64,000 bases of DNA from Nocardioides panacis (GTDB taxonomy: Bacteria > Actinomycetota > Actinomycetes > Propionibacteriales > Nocardioidaceae), in the NCBI RefSeq assembly GCF_019039255.1, contig NZ_CP077062.1, forward strand, positions 3,782,001-3,846,000. Reading direction: 5' to 3'. Positions 34,576 to 41,933 of the stretch are shown here, one piece after another. The notes below the pieces were generated by a model. The model had not been told where the DNA came from. It did no database searches and worked only from the letters and a program-made list of their open reading frames with translations. Position numbers and translations under genes: made by a program. Numbering within the stretch: the stretch's first letter is position 1; every line of letters starts with the position of its first letter.

Positions 34576-35747
34576 CGGCCCGGCCAGCCGTCCAGCCGGT
34601 CCACCAGCGCCCCGGCAGCGGGGTGCTCGTGGGTGCGCCCGTCGGCGTCGAAGGTGACCGCCGGCTCGGCGACCACGGCACCTTCCGCGGTGCGGCGCAG
34701 GGCGGCCACCTCGGCGACCCGCCGACGGCCGTCGGGACCGCGGGCCAGGTGGACCACGGCGTCGACGGCGGCGGCCAGCTGGCTGTGCGCCGCCGCCCGG
34801 GGCATGCCCGCCACCATCGCGAGCGCCTCGATCCGGGCCGGGACGTCGGCGGCCGAGTTGGCGTGCACGGTCCCGCAGCCGCCCTCGTGGCCGGTGTTCA
34901 TCGCCGCGAGCAGGTCGGTGACCTCGTCGCCACGGACCTCGCCGACCACCAGCCGGTCGGGCCGCATCCGCAGGGCCTGCCGGACCAGCACCCGCATCGG
35001 CACCTCCCCCGCGCCCTCGACGTTGGCCGGCCGGGACTCCAGGCCGACCACGTGCGGGTGGTCCGGGCGCAGCTCGCTGGCGTCCTCGACGACCACCATC
35101 CGGTGCCGCGGGTCGACCAGGGACAGCAGCGCGGACAGCAGGGTGGTCTTGCCCGAGCCGGTGCCGCCGCTGACCAGGAACGCCAGCCGGGCCTCGACGA
35201 CCCGCCGCAGCAGCGAGGCCGCGTCGGCGTTGACGGTGCCCCGCGCCAGCAGCTCCTCGACCGAGAACACCCGGGCCCGGGGCACCCGCAGGGAGATGAC
35301 CGTGCCCGGCCGGGCCAGGGGGGCGAGCACCGCGTGGAACCGGGTGCCGTCGGGCAGCCGGAGGTCGACGTACGGGGTGGCGTCGTCCAGGCGCCGCCCG
35401 ACGGACCCCGCCAGCCGCTGCGCGAGCCGGCGTACGGCGGCCTCGTCGGCGAACCGGGTCGGCGTCAGCTCGAGGCCCTCGCCCCGGTCGACGTAGACCG
35501 CGGCGGCGCCGTTGACCAGCACGTCGGTCACCCCGGGCAGCCGGACCAGGGGCTCGAGGGGGCCGGCGCCCAGCACGTCCTGGCGGAGCAGGTCGTGGAC
35601 CGCGAGCACGGTGGAGTCCCCGACGGGGCGGCCCTGGTCCCGCAGGGCGCGGGCCACCACCTCGGGCGACAGCGCCGCGCCGCTGCGGGCGAGCTGCTCG
35701 CGGACCCCGTCGAGGACCTCGGCGGGCAGCGGCTCGGCGCCCCTCAC
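34572..35747 (-). CDS. Pilus assembly ATPase TadA/CpaF-like
   Basis: This secretion NTPase has 391 residues from GTG 35747, chosen because it overlaps the upstream stop as GTGA; GTG 35756 would add three residues. Motifs are Walker A SGGTGSGKTT, the Asp box VVVEDASELRP and the Walker B/His-box region RLVVGEVRGDEV and GHEGGCGTVHANSA. It powers assembly of the tad pilus. It is fully intact, in contrast to the frameshifted genes elsewhere in the window. Confidence 0.92.
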   Translation of the reverse strand: MRGAEPLPAEVLDGVREQLARSGAALSPEVVARALRDQGRPVGDSTVLAVHDLLRQDVLGAGPLEPLVRLPGVTDVLVNGAAAVYVDRGEGLELTPTRFADEAAVRRLAQRLAGSVGRRLDDATPYVDLRLPDGTRFHAVLAPLARPGTVISLRVPRARVFSVEELLARGTVNADAASLLRRVVEARLAFLVSGGTGSGKTTLLSALLSLVDPRHRMVVVEDASELRPDHPHVVGLESRPANVEGAGEVPMRVLVRQALRMRPDRLVVGEVRGDEVTDLLAAMNTGHEGGCGTVHANSAADVPARIEALAMVAGMPRAAAHSQLAAAVDAVVHLARGPDGRRRVAEVAALRRTAEGAVVAEPAVTFDADGRTHEHPAAGALVDRLDGWPGR

Positions 35748-36814
35748 GCCACCCACCGGCCGGCCCGCTGCACGTCGAGGGCCACCCGGGCGGCGCGGGA
35801 CAGCGGCGAGCGACGGGAGTGCACCGGCCCGAGGCCGAGGTCGACGTGCTCGGCCAGCCGGCGCTGGGTCGGCACCCGGGCGACCAGCGGCAGCTCGAGG
35901 ACGCCGGCGACGTGCTCGGCCGGGACGGACGCGGCCGCCCCGCGCACGACCAGGCCGACGTCACCGGCCAGCCCGCGCAGCACGGCGGCGACCTTGCCGG
36001 CCGAGGCGACCCCGGCGACCGTGGTGCCGGCCACCAGGAGCACCTGGTCGCAGCGCGAGACCACCTCGGCGCTGACGTCGTCGACGGTCCGCGGCAGGTC
36101 GACGACCACCACGTCGTGCCCGCGCCGGGCGGCCGAGAGCACCTCGCGGACCGAGGCGGCCTCGAGGGCGACCGGCGGGCCCGGCGCCCAGGTGAGCACG
36201 GCCAGCCCGTCCTTGACCGGCAGCGCGGCCCGCAGCGAGCGGGACCCGAGCCGGCCGTGCGAGCCGACCAGCGCGTCCCAGCGGACCCCGGTGGCCGGGT
36301 GGGGGGCGGCGTCGAGCCCGACCACCCGGTCGACGCCGGGGCCGAGCGGGTCGAGGTCGAGCAGCACGGCCGGCTCGGCGGCGGCCGCGGTCAGCGCCAG
36401 CGCGCAGGCGAACGTGGTCGCGCCCACGCCGCCGGACCCGCCGACCACACCGACCGTCCGGGCCCGGTGGGCGACCCCGTCGGCGGCGTCGGTGAGCAGC
36501 TCCACCAGCCAGGCGTCCGCGGCCGGCAGCTCGACGACGTCGGCGGCGCCGACGGCCAGCGCGGAGCGGAACAGCCCGTCGCGGACCGGCCCGGGACCCA
36601 CGACGTGCACGTGCTCGCGGCGGGCGGGGCGGTGCGACGCCACCGCCTCGGCGAGGTCGGCCCCGACCAGCACGACCGAGGCCGCGCCCCAGGAGCGCAG
36701 TGCCGCAGCCGCGTCGTGCGCGACGTCGAGGGTGGTGCCCGCGGCGGCCGCGAGCCGCAGCAGGTCGTCGAGCAGGAGCTCGTCGCGGGTGATCAGCAGC
36801 GCCGGTGACGTCAT
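35744..36814 (-). CDS. ssd: Septum-site-determining Ssd/TadZ-like ParA-type ATPase
   Basis: This 356-residue protein is the likely orthologue of mycobacterial Ssd (Rv3660c). The N-terminal receiver-like domain lacks phosphorylation residues. The C-terminal MinD/ParA-like domain has the modified P-loop VVGGSGGVGATTFACALA, in which the signature and final Lys are replaced (GVGATT in place of GKGGVGKTT). In tad loci this protein (TadZ/CpaE) places the pilus at the pole; in mycobacteria its overexpression affects septation. It is the first gene of the leftward tad operon, and the 6C RNA lies just upstream. Confidence 0.85.
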   Translation of the reverse strand: MTSPALLITRDELLLDDLLRLAAAAGTTLDVAHDAAAALRSWGAASVVLVGADLAEAVASHRPARREHVHVVGPGPVRDGLFRSALAVGAADVVELPAADAWLVELLTDAADGVAHRARTVGVVGGSGGVGATTFACALALTAAAAEPAVLLDLDPLGPGVDRVVGLDAAPHPATGVRWDALVGSHGRLGSRSLRAALPVKDGLAVLTWAPGPPVALEAASVREVLSAARRGHDVVVVDLPRTVDDVSAEVVSRCDQVLLVAGTTVAGVASAGKVAAVLRGLAGDVGLVVRGAAASVPAEHVAGVLELPLVARVPTQRRLAEHVDLGLGPVHSRRSPLSRAARVALDVQRAGRWVA

Positions 36815-36920
36815 GGCCCGACCCTGGTCCGCGCGCGGACCGGCGACCAGGACCGTCGTACCGGCTGGGGACGAGCGGGCGGGCGGCCCGGCTGTGGACG
36901 GAAGCCGGCCGGGACAGGGG

Positions 36921-37074
36921 GCGGCCCCTGGCCGGGGGGTGACCAGGGGCCGCGGGTCCTGGCTCCTGGGGGGAAGAGCCGGGACCGCGCCGACGGCTGG
37001 GGGGGAATAGCCGCCGGACGTCTCGGAGGTCAGCCTGGTGGTCCGGCGAGGGAAAGCCGAGCACTGACCCCACC
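36921..37074 (-). ncRNA. 6C RNA (three hairpins with C6-C7 loops)
   Basis: On the minus strand three consecutive stem-loops carry runs of six or seven C in their loops. Hairpin C has stem CGGCT/AGCCG (36994-37013) and seven C. Hairpin B has stem GGTCC-GGCTC/GAGCC-GGACC (36955-36986) and six C. Hairpin A has an eleven-base perfect stem GCGGCCCCTGG/CCAGGGGCCGC (36921-36953), six C in the loop, and probably acts as the terminator. C-rich loops are the hallmark of the actinobacterial 6C RNA. The position between ssd (Rv3660c-like) and the HAD gene (Rv3661-like) is where mycobacterial 6C/B11 lies. The 5' end is approximate: TACCAT (37081-37086) with GCGACA 17 bases upstream (37104-37109) could be the promoter. 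Confidence 0.82.
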
Positions 37075-37165
37075 ACAGCGATGGTAGCGCGCCCTTTACT
37101 CCCTGTCGCGGCCACTATGCTCGGGAGCCAACCCGGCAGGAATCGGACTCTGGAGGCTCGTACCG

Positions 37166-37975
37166 GTGGGTCGACCCGCAGCCTTCTTCGACCTGGACAA
37201 GACGATCATCGCCAAGTCCAGCACCCTCGCGTTCAGCAAGCCGTTCCAGGCCGGCGGGCTGATCTCCCGGCGCGCCGTGCTGCGCAGCGCCTACGCCCAG
37301 TTCGTCTACCTGGTCGGCGGCGCGGACCACGACCAGATGGAGAAGATGCGGCAGTTCCTCTCGGGGCTCTGCGCGGGCTGGGACGTGCAGACCGTCCGCG
37401 ACATCGTGGCCGACACCCTGCACAACGTGGTGGACCCGCTCGTCTACGACGAGGCCGTCTCGCTCATCGAGGAGCACCACCTCGCCGGCCGCGACGTGAT
37501 CATCGTGTCGGCGTCCGGCAGCGAGGTCGTCGAGCCGATCGGGGAGATGCTCGGCGCCGACGGCGTGGTCGCGACCCGGATGCGGGTCGTCGACGGGCGC
37601 TACACCGGCGAGATCGACTACTACGCCTACGGCGAGCACAAGGCGGCGGCCATGCACCGGCTGGCCGAGGAGCACCACTACGACCTGTCCCGCAGCTACG
37701 CCTACAGCGACTCGATCACCGACCTGCACATGCTCGAGGCGGTCGGCAACCCCTACGCCGTCAACCCCGACCGGGAGCTGCGCCGGCAGGCCACGGCGCG
37801 CGGCTGGCCGGTGCTGGTGTTCACCCGACCGGTCGCGCTGCGCAGCCGGATGCGGCTGCCGCAGAGCAAGCCCACGCTGGCCGCGCTGGCCCTCGGGACG
37901 GCCGCAGCGGTGGGCGGCGCGGTCTGCGTCCTGGCCCGTCGGCGGCTCGGCCGCGACACGCCCGGCCGTTCCTAG
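37166..37975 (+). CDS. HAD-IB family phosphatase (SerB/CicA-like)
   Basis: This 269-residue protein is orthologous in position and sequence type to Rv3661. HAD motifs are I AAFFDLDKTII, II VIIVSASGS, III Lys in GEHKAAAMHR and IV YSDSITDLHMLEAVG. The cap insertion is the helical IB type, as in phosphoserine phosphatases. A hydrophobic C-terminal segment (LAALALGTAAAVGGAVCVL) followed by RRRLGRD suggests a membrane tail anchor. GTG 37166 follows GGAGG with seven bases of spacing. Substrate unknown; phospholipid or phosphoserine-type substrates are possible. Confidence 0.88.
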   Translation: MGRPAAFFDLDKTIIAKSSTLAFSKPFQAGGLISRRAVLRSAYAQFVYLVGGADHDQMEKMRQFLSGLCAGWDVQTVRDIVADTLHNVVDPLVYDEAVSLIEEHHLAGRDVIIVSASGSEVVEPIGEMLGADGVVATRMRVVDGRYTGEIDYYAYGEHKAAAMHRLAEEHHYDLSRSYAYSDSITDLHMLEAVGNPYAVNPDRELRRQATARGWPVLVFTRPVALRSRMRLPQSKPTLAALALGTAAAVGGAVCVLARRRLGRDTPGRS

Positions 37976-37992
37976 ACCAGGCCCCGGAAGCC

Positions 37993-38021
37993 TTGTGGCC
38001 CCCAGCCCAGAGGCGTACAAA
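37993..38021 (+). promoter_or_regulatory. Promoter of the 6S/Ms1-like RNA
   Basis: TTGTGG (37993-37998) and TACAAA (38016-38021) are separated by exactly 17 bases. The predicted start of transcription is around 38028, within AGGGAACACAAC. It lies right after the HAD gene and before a structured non-coding segment that ends in a strong hairpin. Confidence 0.6.
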
Positions 38022-38027
38022 GGGAAC

Positions 38028-38200
38028 ACAACTCAAGACCCGCACATGAGCCAGGTACCCACGCGGCGAACTCCCTTCCTAATGGGCGTTGTCCTTCGGA
38101 TCACACCGGAGCAACCTTTAGTGATGCACGCCTGGTAGCCATCGGTCTCATGTGTCAGCGGCGGCACCTCCTGTCCTCCGGGACGCGAGGTGCCGCCTGC
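38028..38200 (+). ncRNA. Probable 6S/Ms1-like small RNA
   Basis: No protein is encoded between 37976 and 38237. The segment has its own promoter and folds as a long closed rod. The outer stem CACATGAG (38043-38050) pairs perfectly with CTCATGTG (38147-38154). CCAGG (38051-38055) pairs with CCTGG (38131-38135). An apical hairpin is formed by GTTGTCCTTCGG and CCGGAGCAAC. The transcript would end at the hairpin GGCGGCACCTC (38160-38170)/GAGGTGCCGCC (38187-38197). A rod with an internal bubble is the 6S/Ms1 architecture. The location between Rv3661-like and Rv3662c-like genes is that of Ms1 in mycobacteria (MTS2823). Ms1 binds core RNA polymerase; that function is assumed here by homology. Confidence 0.75.
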
Positions 38201-38237
38201 ATTGACGCCCAGGCTCGTGCCCGGTCCGGGCCCCGGT

Positions 38238-38963
38238 TCAGCCCGCCAGCGGGCTCGCCTCGGCGCCCTGGGCGTAGGCCTCGGCGGCGTACAGCAGCCA
38301 GCCGTGCACGCCGGCCGGGCCGCCGTCGCGGTAACCGCGCAGGTTCGACTCGTACTCCGCGCGCACCGCGAGGTGCCCGGCCTCGGGCACGACCAGCGAC
38401 TTGGCGTCCACGCCGCGGGCGACCAGGACGAGGCGCTCCGCGGCCCGGGCGACCAGCCCGTTGCGGGAGACGAACGGTGCGGTGACCGCGATCTCCGCGT
38501 GCACCACGGCGGCGACGACCAGCGCCGGGGCCGTGGTCGGCGCGGTCAGCAGGCCGGCGAGGTCGCGCAGCCGGGCCGCCCCGTCGGCGCCCCGGGGCCG
38601 GCCGAGCTCCTGGTCGGGCACCTCGCCCTTCGCGGCCAGCGTGTGCATCCGGGCGAGCGCCTGCAGCGGGGAGCCGTTCAGGGTGGGCAGCAGGCCGAGC
38701 AGCTCCGAGCTCAGGCGCACCGCCGCCCGGGCCACCGGGTCCCCGCCGTCCGCGCGCACCTCGTCGAGCGTGGAGGCCGACCCCTCGAGCACGGCGCTGG
38801 CGTGCGCGCCGCGCAGCAGCGACTCCCCGGTCAGGTCGGGCGTCGTACGACGCAGGCCGCGGTCGCGCAGCAGCGCGTCGATGCCGTCCCGGGTGGCGGC
38901 CATCGCGGACGCCACGCCCTCGAGATTCGCCAAGCGGGACAAGGGATCACGGTCGTCGGGCAC
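38238..38963 (-). CDS. Rv3662c-like protein with a degenerate Fic fold
   Basis: This 241-residue protein keeps the position of Rv3662c next to the small RNA. Two parts resemble Fic proteins. SAVLEGSAS fits the inhibitory-helix pattern (S/T)xxxE(G/N). HAEIAVTAPFVSRNGLVARAA aligns with the Fic core, where HPFxxGNGRxxR is expected. The catalytic His before Pro-Phe is Ala and the first Gly and Arg are altered, so AMP transfer is unlikely. It may be a pseudo-enzyme or scaffold. Databases often call it an oxidoreductase, for which I see no evidence in the sequence. Confidence 0.7.
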   Translation of the reverse strand: MPDDRDPLSRLANLEGVASAMAATRDGIDALLRDRGLRRTTPDLTGESLLRGAHASAVLEGSASTLDEVRADGGDPVARAAVRLSSELLGLLPTLNGSPLQALARMHTLAAKGEVPDQELGRPRGADGAARLRDLAGLLTAPTTAPALVVAAVVHAEIAVTAPFVSRNGLVARAAERLVLVARGVDAKSLVVPEAGHLAVRAEYESNLRGYRDGGPAGVHGWLLYAAEAYAQGAEASPLAG

Positions 38964-38972
38964 GACCGCAAC

Positions 38973-39332
38973 CTAGCGGACGGTCGGTCCCACCGGAGCA
39001 GGCCCGGGTCGTGCGCCACCGGGGGCGGGCTCCTTGAGCTCCACGAACAGCACCTCGGTGTCGGTGCTGCCGATGTTCTCCCCGGCGTGCTCCTGGGCCG
39101 GCAGCCAGCCGACCAGCCCGGAGGGCATCGCCACGTCCCGCGTCGTGCCACCCGCCACCAGCCGCCGCTCGAACGCGGACAGCGTGACCATCACGCTGTC
39201 CGGGTGGGCGTGCGGGGTGGTCCGGTGGCCCGGGGCGTCGTGGTAGCGCAGCACCCGGACCCGCTCGTTCTCGAAGACGACGGTGTAGGCGTCCGCGTCG
39301 GTCCGGGCCGGGTCCAGGGTCATGCCGCTCAT
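38973..39332 (-). CDS. Small cupin-domain protein
   Basis: This single cupin barrel has about 119 residues from ATG 39332; ATG 39323 and GTG 39359 are also possible and none has a strong ribosome-binding site. RVLRYHDAPGHRTTPHAHPD contains the conserved His residues of cupin motif 1; SVMVTLSAFERRL follows. The C-terminus is a Pro/Gly-rich tail. Small cupins of this type bind a metal or a small ligand, but no reaction can be assigned. The gene ends nine bases upstream of the Rv3662c-like gene start, so the two are likely co-transcribed leftward. Confidence 0.72.
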   Translation of the reverse strand: MSGMTLDPARTDADAYTVVFENERVRVLRYHDAPGHRTTPHAHPDSVMVTLSAFERRLVAGGTTRDVAMPSGLVGWLPAQEHAGENIGSTDTEVLFVELKEPAPGGARPGPAPVGPTVR

Positions 39333-39372
39333 GGTCGGCCGGGCACCGGAGGACGGCAATAGTCCGTGCAGG

Positions 39373-39894
39373 TCAGGCGTCCGGACCCTTGGCCCGGACG
39401 TCGGCCACCGTGGTCATCGCCTCGCGCAGCTCCGCGAGCCAGTCGTCCTGGTGCTGGCCGACCAGGCGCACGCACCAGGCGAGCGCCTCGGACCGGGACC
39501 GGGCCACGCCGGCGTCGACGAGCGTGTCGAGCACCTGCCGCTGGGGCTGGCGCAACCGGGTCATCACCGGGGCCGCGACGTGGGTGAACAGCTCCTCGCG
39601 CTCGCCGACCCGGACCTGCCAGGACACCTTGCGCTCGAACCGCCGCTCGGCCTCCGCCGCGATCGAGATCCGCTGCGCCCGGGTGTCCTCCCGGAACGCC
39701 CTCGCCCGGCCCGCGCGGGCCTCGTCGGCCTCCGCGGCCGCGGTGCCTTCCGCGAGGTCGACGTCGGCCAGGGTCAGCCGGACGATGACCTCCTCCCGGT
39801 CGACGGACACCTCGACCGGCTCGTGCTGCCACTGCTCGGGGACCCGGCCGGTGAACCAGCCGCGGACCCGCTGCTCCGCTTCGTTTGTAATCAT
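39373..39894 (-). CDS. Hypothetical protein with ribbon-helix-helix-like C-terminus
   Basis: This 173-residue protein is not recognised as a named family. The middle is rich in Arg, Ala and Glu (EADEARAGRARAFREDTRAQ), suggesting long helices or a coiled coil. The C-terminal segment VLDTLVDAGVARSRSEALAWC resembles a ribbon-helix-helix or Arc-type DNA-binding helix pair. The ATG at 39894 lies seven bases after a -10-like TAATGT (minus strand), so the mRNA is probably leaderless. It is divergent from the methyltransferase gene at 39954. Confidence 0.7.
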   Translation of the reverse strand: MITNEAEQRVRGWFTGRVPEQWQHEPVEVSVDREEVIVRLTLADVDLAEGTAAAEADEARAGRARAFREDTRAQRISIAAEAERRFERKVSWQVRVGEREELFTHVAAPVMTRLRQPQRQVLDTLVDAGVARSRSEALAWCVRLVGQHQDDWLAELREAMTTVADVRAKGPDA

Positions 39895-39901
39895 GTAATC
39901 G

Positions 39902-39907
39902 ACATTA
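39902..39907 (-). promoter_or_regulatory. -10 element of a leaderless gene
   Basis: On the minus strand TAATGT (39907-39902) is followed by seven bases and then the start codon ATG at 39894. TTGCCT lies 16 bases upstream. This spacing puts the transcription start on the start codon, the usual layout of leaderless actinobacterial mRNAs. The same stretch contains GATTACA twice, which could be an operator. Confidence 0.55.
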
Positions 39908-39953
39908 CTCCGGCGTGCACGAGAGGCAAGCCCGCGTTGGTAACCTCACCGCG

Positions 39954-40805
39954 ATGGACTCTGCCGATCCCCTGCACCGCCGCGAGCGGACCGCGCCCGC
40001 CCTGTCGTTCGGCGGGGTCGCGGACGCCTACGACCGCGCCCGGCCGTCGTACCCGGCCGAGGCGGTCACCTGGCTCACCGGTCTGGACCACGCCCACGTC
40101 CTGGAGCTCGGTGCGGGCACCGGCAAGCTGACCGAGGAGCTGGTCCGCCAGGGCCACCGGGTGGTCGCCACCGACCCGATCGACGCGATGCTGCGGCACC
40201 TGGTCCGCCGGCTGCCCGGCACCCCGGCCGCGGTCGCCGCCGCCGAGCGGATCCCGCTGCGGGCCCGCTCGGTCGACACCGTGGTCGGCGCCCAGTCCTT
40301 CCACTGGTGGGACGTCGAGCGCGCGCTCCCCGAGATCGCCCGAGTGCTCCGGCCGGGCGGCCACCTGTCACTGGTCTGGAACCTGCGCGACGAGCGGATC
40401 CCCTGGGTACGCCGCCTGGGCACCCTGATCGGCACGCAGGAGCAGCAGAACGACCCGACGCACGCGCTGCTGTCCTCGAACCTGTTCGGCTTCGTGGAGA
40501 GCGCCACCTTCCGGTTCTGGCAGCCGCTCGACCGGGCGCGGCTGCGCGACCTGGTGCTGTCGCGCTCCAACATCGCGATGATGACCGAGACCAACCGGGA
40601 GCGGGTGATGGCGCAGGTCGACGAGATGTACGAGAGCTACGGCCGCGGCGCCGACGGGATGCTGCTGCCCTACGTCACGCGCTGCTACAAGGCCGTCGTC
40701 CGGCCGCCGTCGCTGGCCGACGACGACCGCCCGGACCGGCCGACCCCCTCCCGCGCCAGCGACGACGGCGGCGACGCCGACGCGCTGCTCATCGACTTCC
40801 AGTAG
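39954..40805 (+). CDS. Class I SAM-dependent methyltransferase
   Basis: This 283-residue protein starts at ATG 39954; the frame is open from 39915. Motif I is VLELGAGTGKLTEELV, the acidic residue of motif II is in VVATDPIDAML, and the region ARSVDTVVGAQSFHWW fits ubiquinone/menaquinone-type (UbiE-like) small-molecule methyltransferases. The C-terminus is an Asp-rich tail (ASDDGGDADALLID). It lies six bases before the histidine kinase gene, so it may be the first gene of that operon, but its substrate and link to signalling are unknown. Confidence 0.82.
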   Translation: MDSADPLHRRERTAPALSFGGVADAYDRARPSYPAEAVTWLTGLDHAHVLELGAGTGKLTEELVRQGHRVVATDPIDAMLRHLVRRLPGTPAAVAAAERIPLRARSVDTVVGAQSFHWWDVERALPEIARVLRPGGHLSLVWNLRDERIPWVRRLGTLIGTQEQQNDPTHALLSSNLFGFVESATFRFWQPLDRARLRDLVLSRSNIAMMTETNRERVMAQVDEMYESYGRGADGMLLPYVTRCYKAVVRPPSLADDDRPDRPTPSRASDDGGDADALLIDFQ

Positions 40806-40811
40806 GCCGCC

Positions 40812-41933
40812 GTGGCGGCGTGGGCGTGGCTCGGTCGACGACACCTCGGCACCGGCGCGGACCGGACCACGTTCCGCACCCTGCACACCGCCTCGCTGAC
40901 CACCCCCGCCCTGCGCGGCGGGCTGACCACGGCGTCGGCGGAGAAGGCGGTGCGGCACCTGCGGAGCCTGCTCGGCGCACCGGCGATCGCGCTCACCGAC
41001 ACCACGGACCTGCTCGCCTGGGACGGCCGGTTCTCCCACCACGGCGACCAGACCGGACCGCTGGCCCGGCAGGTCGTCGAAAGCGGCGCCACCACCGTCC
41101 GGCAGCGCGCCGCCCTCCCCTGCCAGGACCCGTCCTGCGGGCTGCGCCAGGTGATCGTCACGCCGCTGACCGTCGAGGAGCGGGTGGTCGGCACCCTCCA
41201 GGTGTTCGCCGGCTCGGCGTCCGCGGGCCTGGTGCGGGCCGCCGACGAGGTGGCCCGCTGGGTGTCCGGGCAGCTCGAGCTCGCCGAGCTCGACGCGTCG
41301 CGCACCCGGCTGATGGAGGCCGAGGTGCGGGCGCTGCGGGCCCAGATCAGCCCGCACTTCGTCTACAACTCGCTGACCGCCATCGCGTCCTTCGTGCGCA
41401 CCGACCCCGAGCGGGCCCGGGAGCTGCTGCTGGAGTTCGCGGACTTCACCCGCTACTCCTTCCGTCGGCACGGCGAGTTCACCACGCTGGCCGAGGAGCT
41501 CGGGTCGATCGAGCAGTACCTCGTGCTGGAGCAGGCCCGGTTCGGCGACCGGCTCGACGTGACGCTGCGCATCGCCCCGGAGGTGCTGCCGGTCGTCGTA
41601 CCCTTCCTGTCCCTGCAGCCGCTGGTGGAGAACGCGGTGCGGCACGGGCTGGCCGGCAAGGACGGCCAGGGCCGCATCTCGATCACCGCCGTGGACCACG
41701 ACTTCGAGGCGGTGATCTCGGTGGAGGACGACGGCCTGGGCGAGGACCCCGAGCGGGTCCGCCGCGCGCTCGCCGGCGACACGACCACGGACTCGGTCGG
41801 GCTGGGCAACGTCGACGAGCGGCTCCGGTCCACGTTCGGCGACGACTACGGCCTGGTCGTGGAGACCGCTCCCGGCGCCGGCACCAAGGTGACCGTGCGC
41901 GTCCCGAAGTACGCCCCCGGGGTCCACGCATGA
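40812..41933 (+). CDS. LytS/YehU-family sensor histidine kinase
   Basis: This 373-residue kinase has no evident transmembrane helix beyond a short N-terminal hydrophobic stretch. An N-terminal GAF-like sensor region (about residues 40-150, containing CQDPSCGLRQVIV) is followed by the His_kinase domain. The phosphoacceptor is in QISPHFVYNSL, and the ATP-binding part has PLVENAVRHGL and SVGLGNVDERL. It overlaps the response regulator by four bases (ATGA). Kinases of this family (BtsS, YpdA, LytS) sense pyruvate or related metabolites and control transporters. The downstream symporter genes make carboxylate sensing plausible. Confidence 0.9.
   Translation: MAAWAWLGRRHLGTGADRTTFRTLHTASLTTPALRGGLTTASAEKAVRHLRSLLGAPAIALTDTTDLLAWDGRFSHHGDQTGPLARQVVESGATTVRQRAALPCQDPSCGLRQVIVTPLTVEERVVGTLQVFAGSASAGLVRAADEVARWVSGQLELAELDASRTRLMEAEVRALRAQISPHFVYNSLTAIASFVRTDPERARELLLEFADFTRYSFRRHGEFTTLAEELGSIEQYLVLEQARFGDRLDVTLRIAPEVLPVVVPFLSLQPLVENAVRHGLAGKDGQGRISITAVDHDFEAVISVEDDGLGEDPERVRRALAGDTTTDSVGLGNVDERLRSTFGDDYGLVVETAPGAGTKVTVRVPKYAPGVHA

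Noticed and set aside
36299-36308. Another frameshift at a six-G run in ssd
   Set aside because: The run is read in frame as part of the intact P-loop ATPase gene; no shift is needed, so not every six-base run is faulty.
33018-37010. 1330-codon plus-strand open frame across the tad locus
   Set aside because: Antisense shadow of ssd, tadA, tadB and tadC. It is Arg/Pro/Ala/Ser-rich without motifs and also crosses the 6C RNA.
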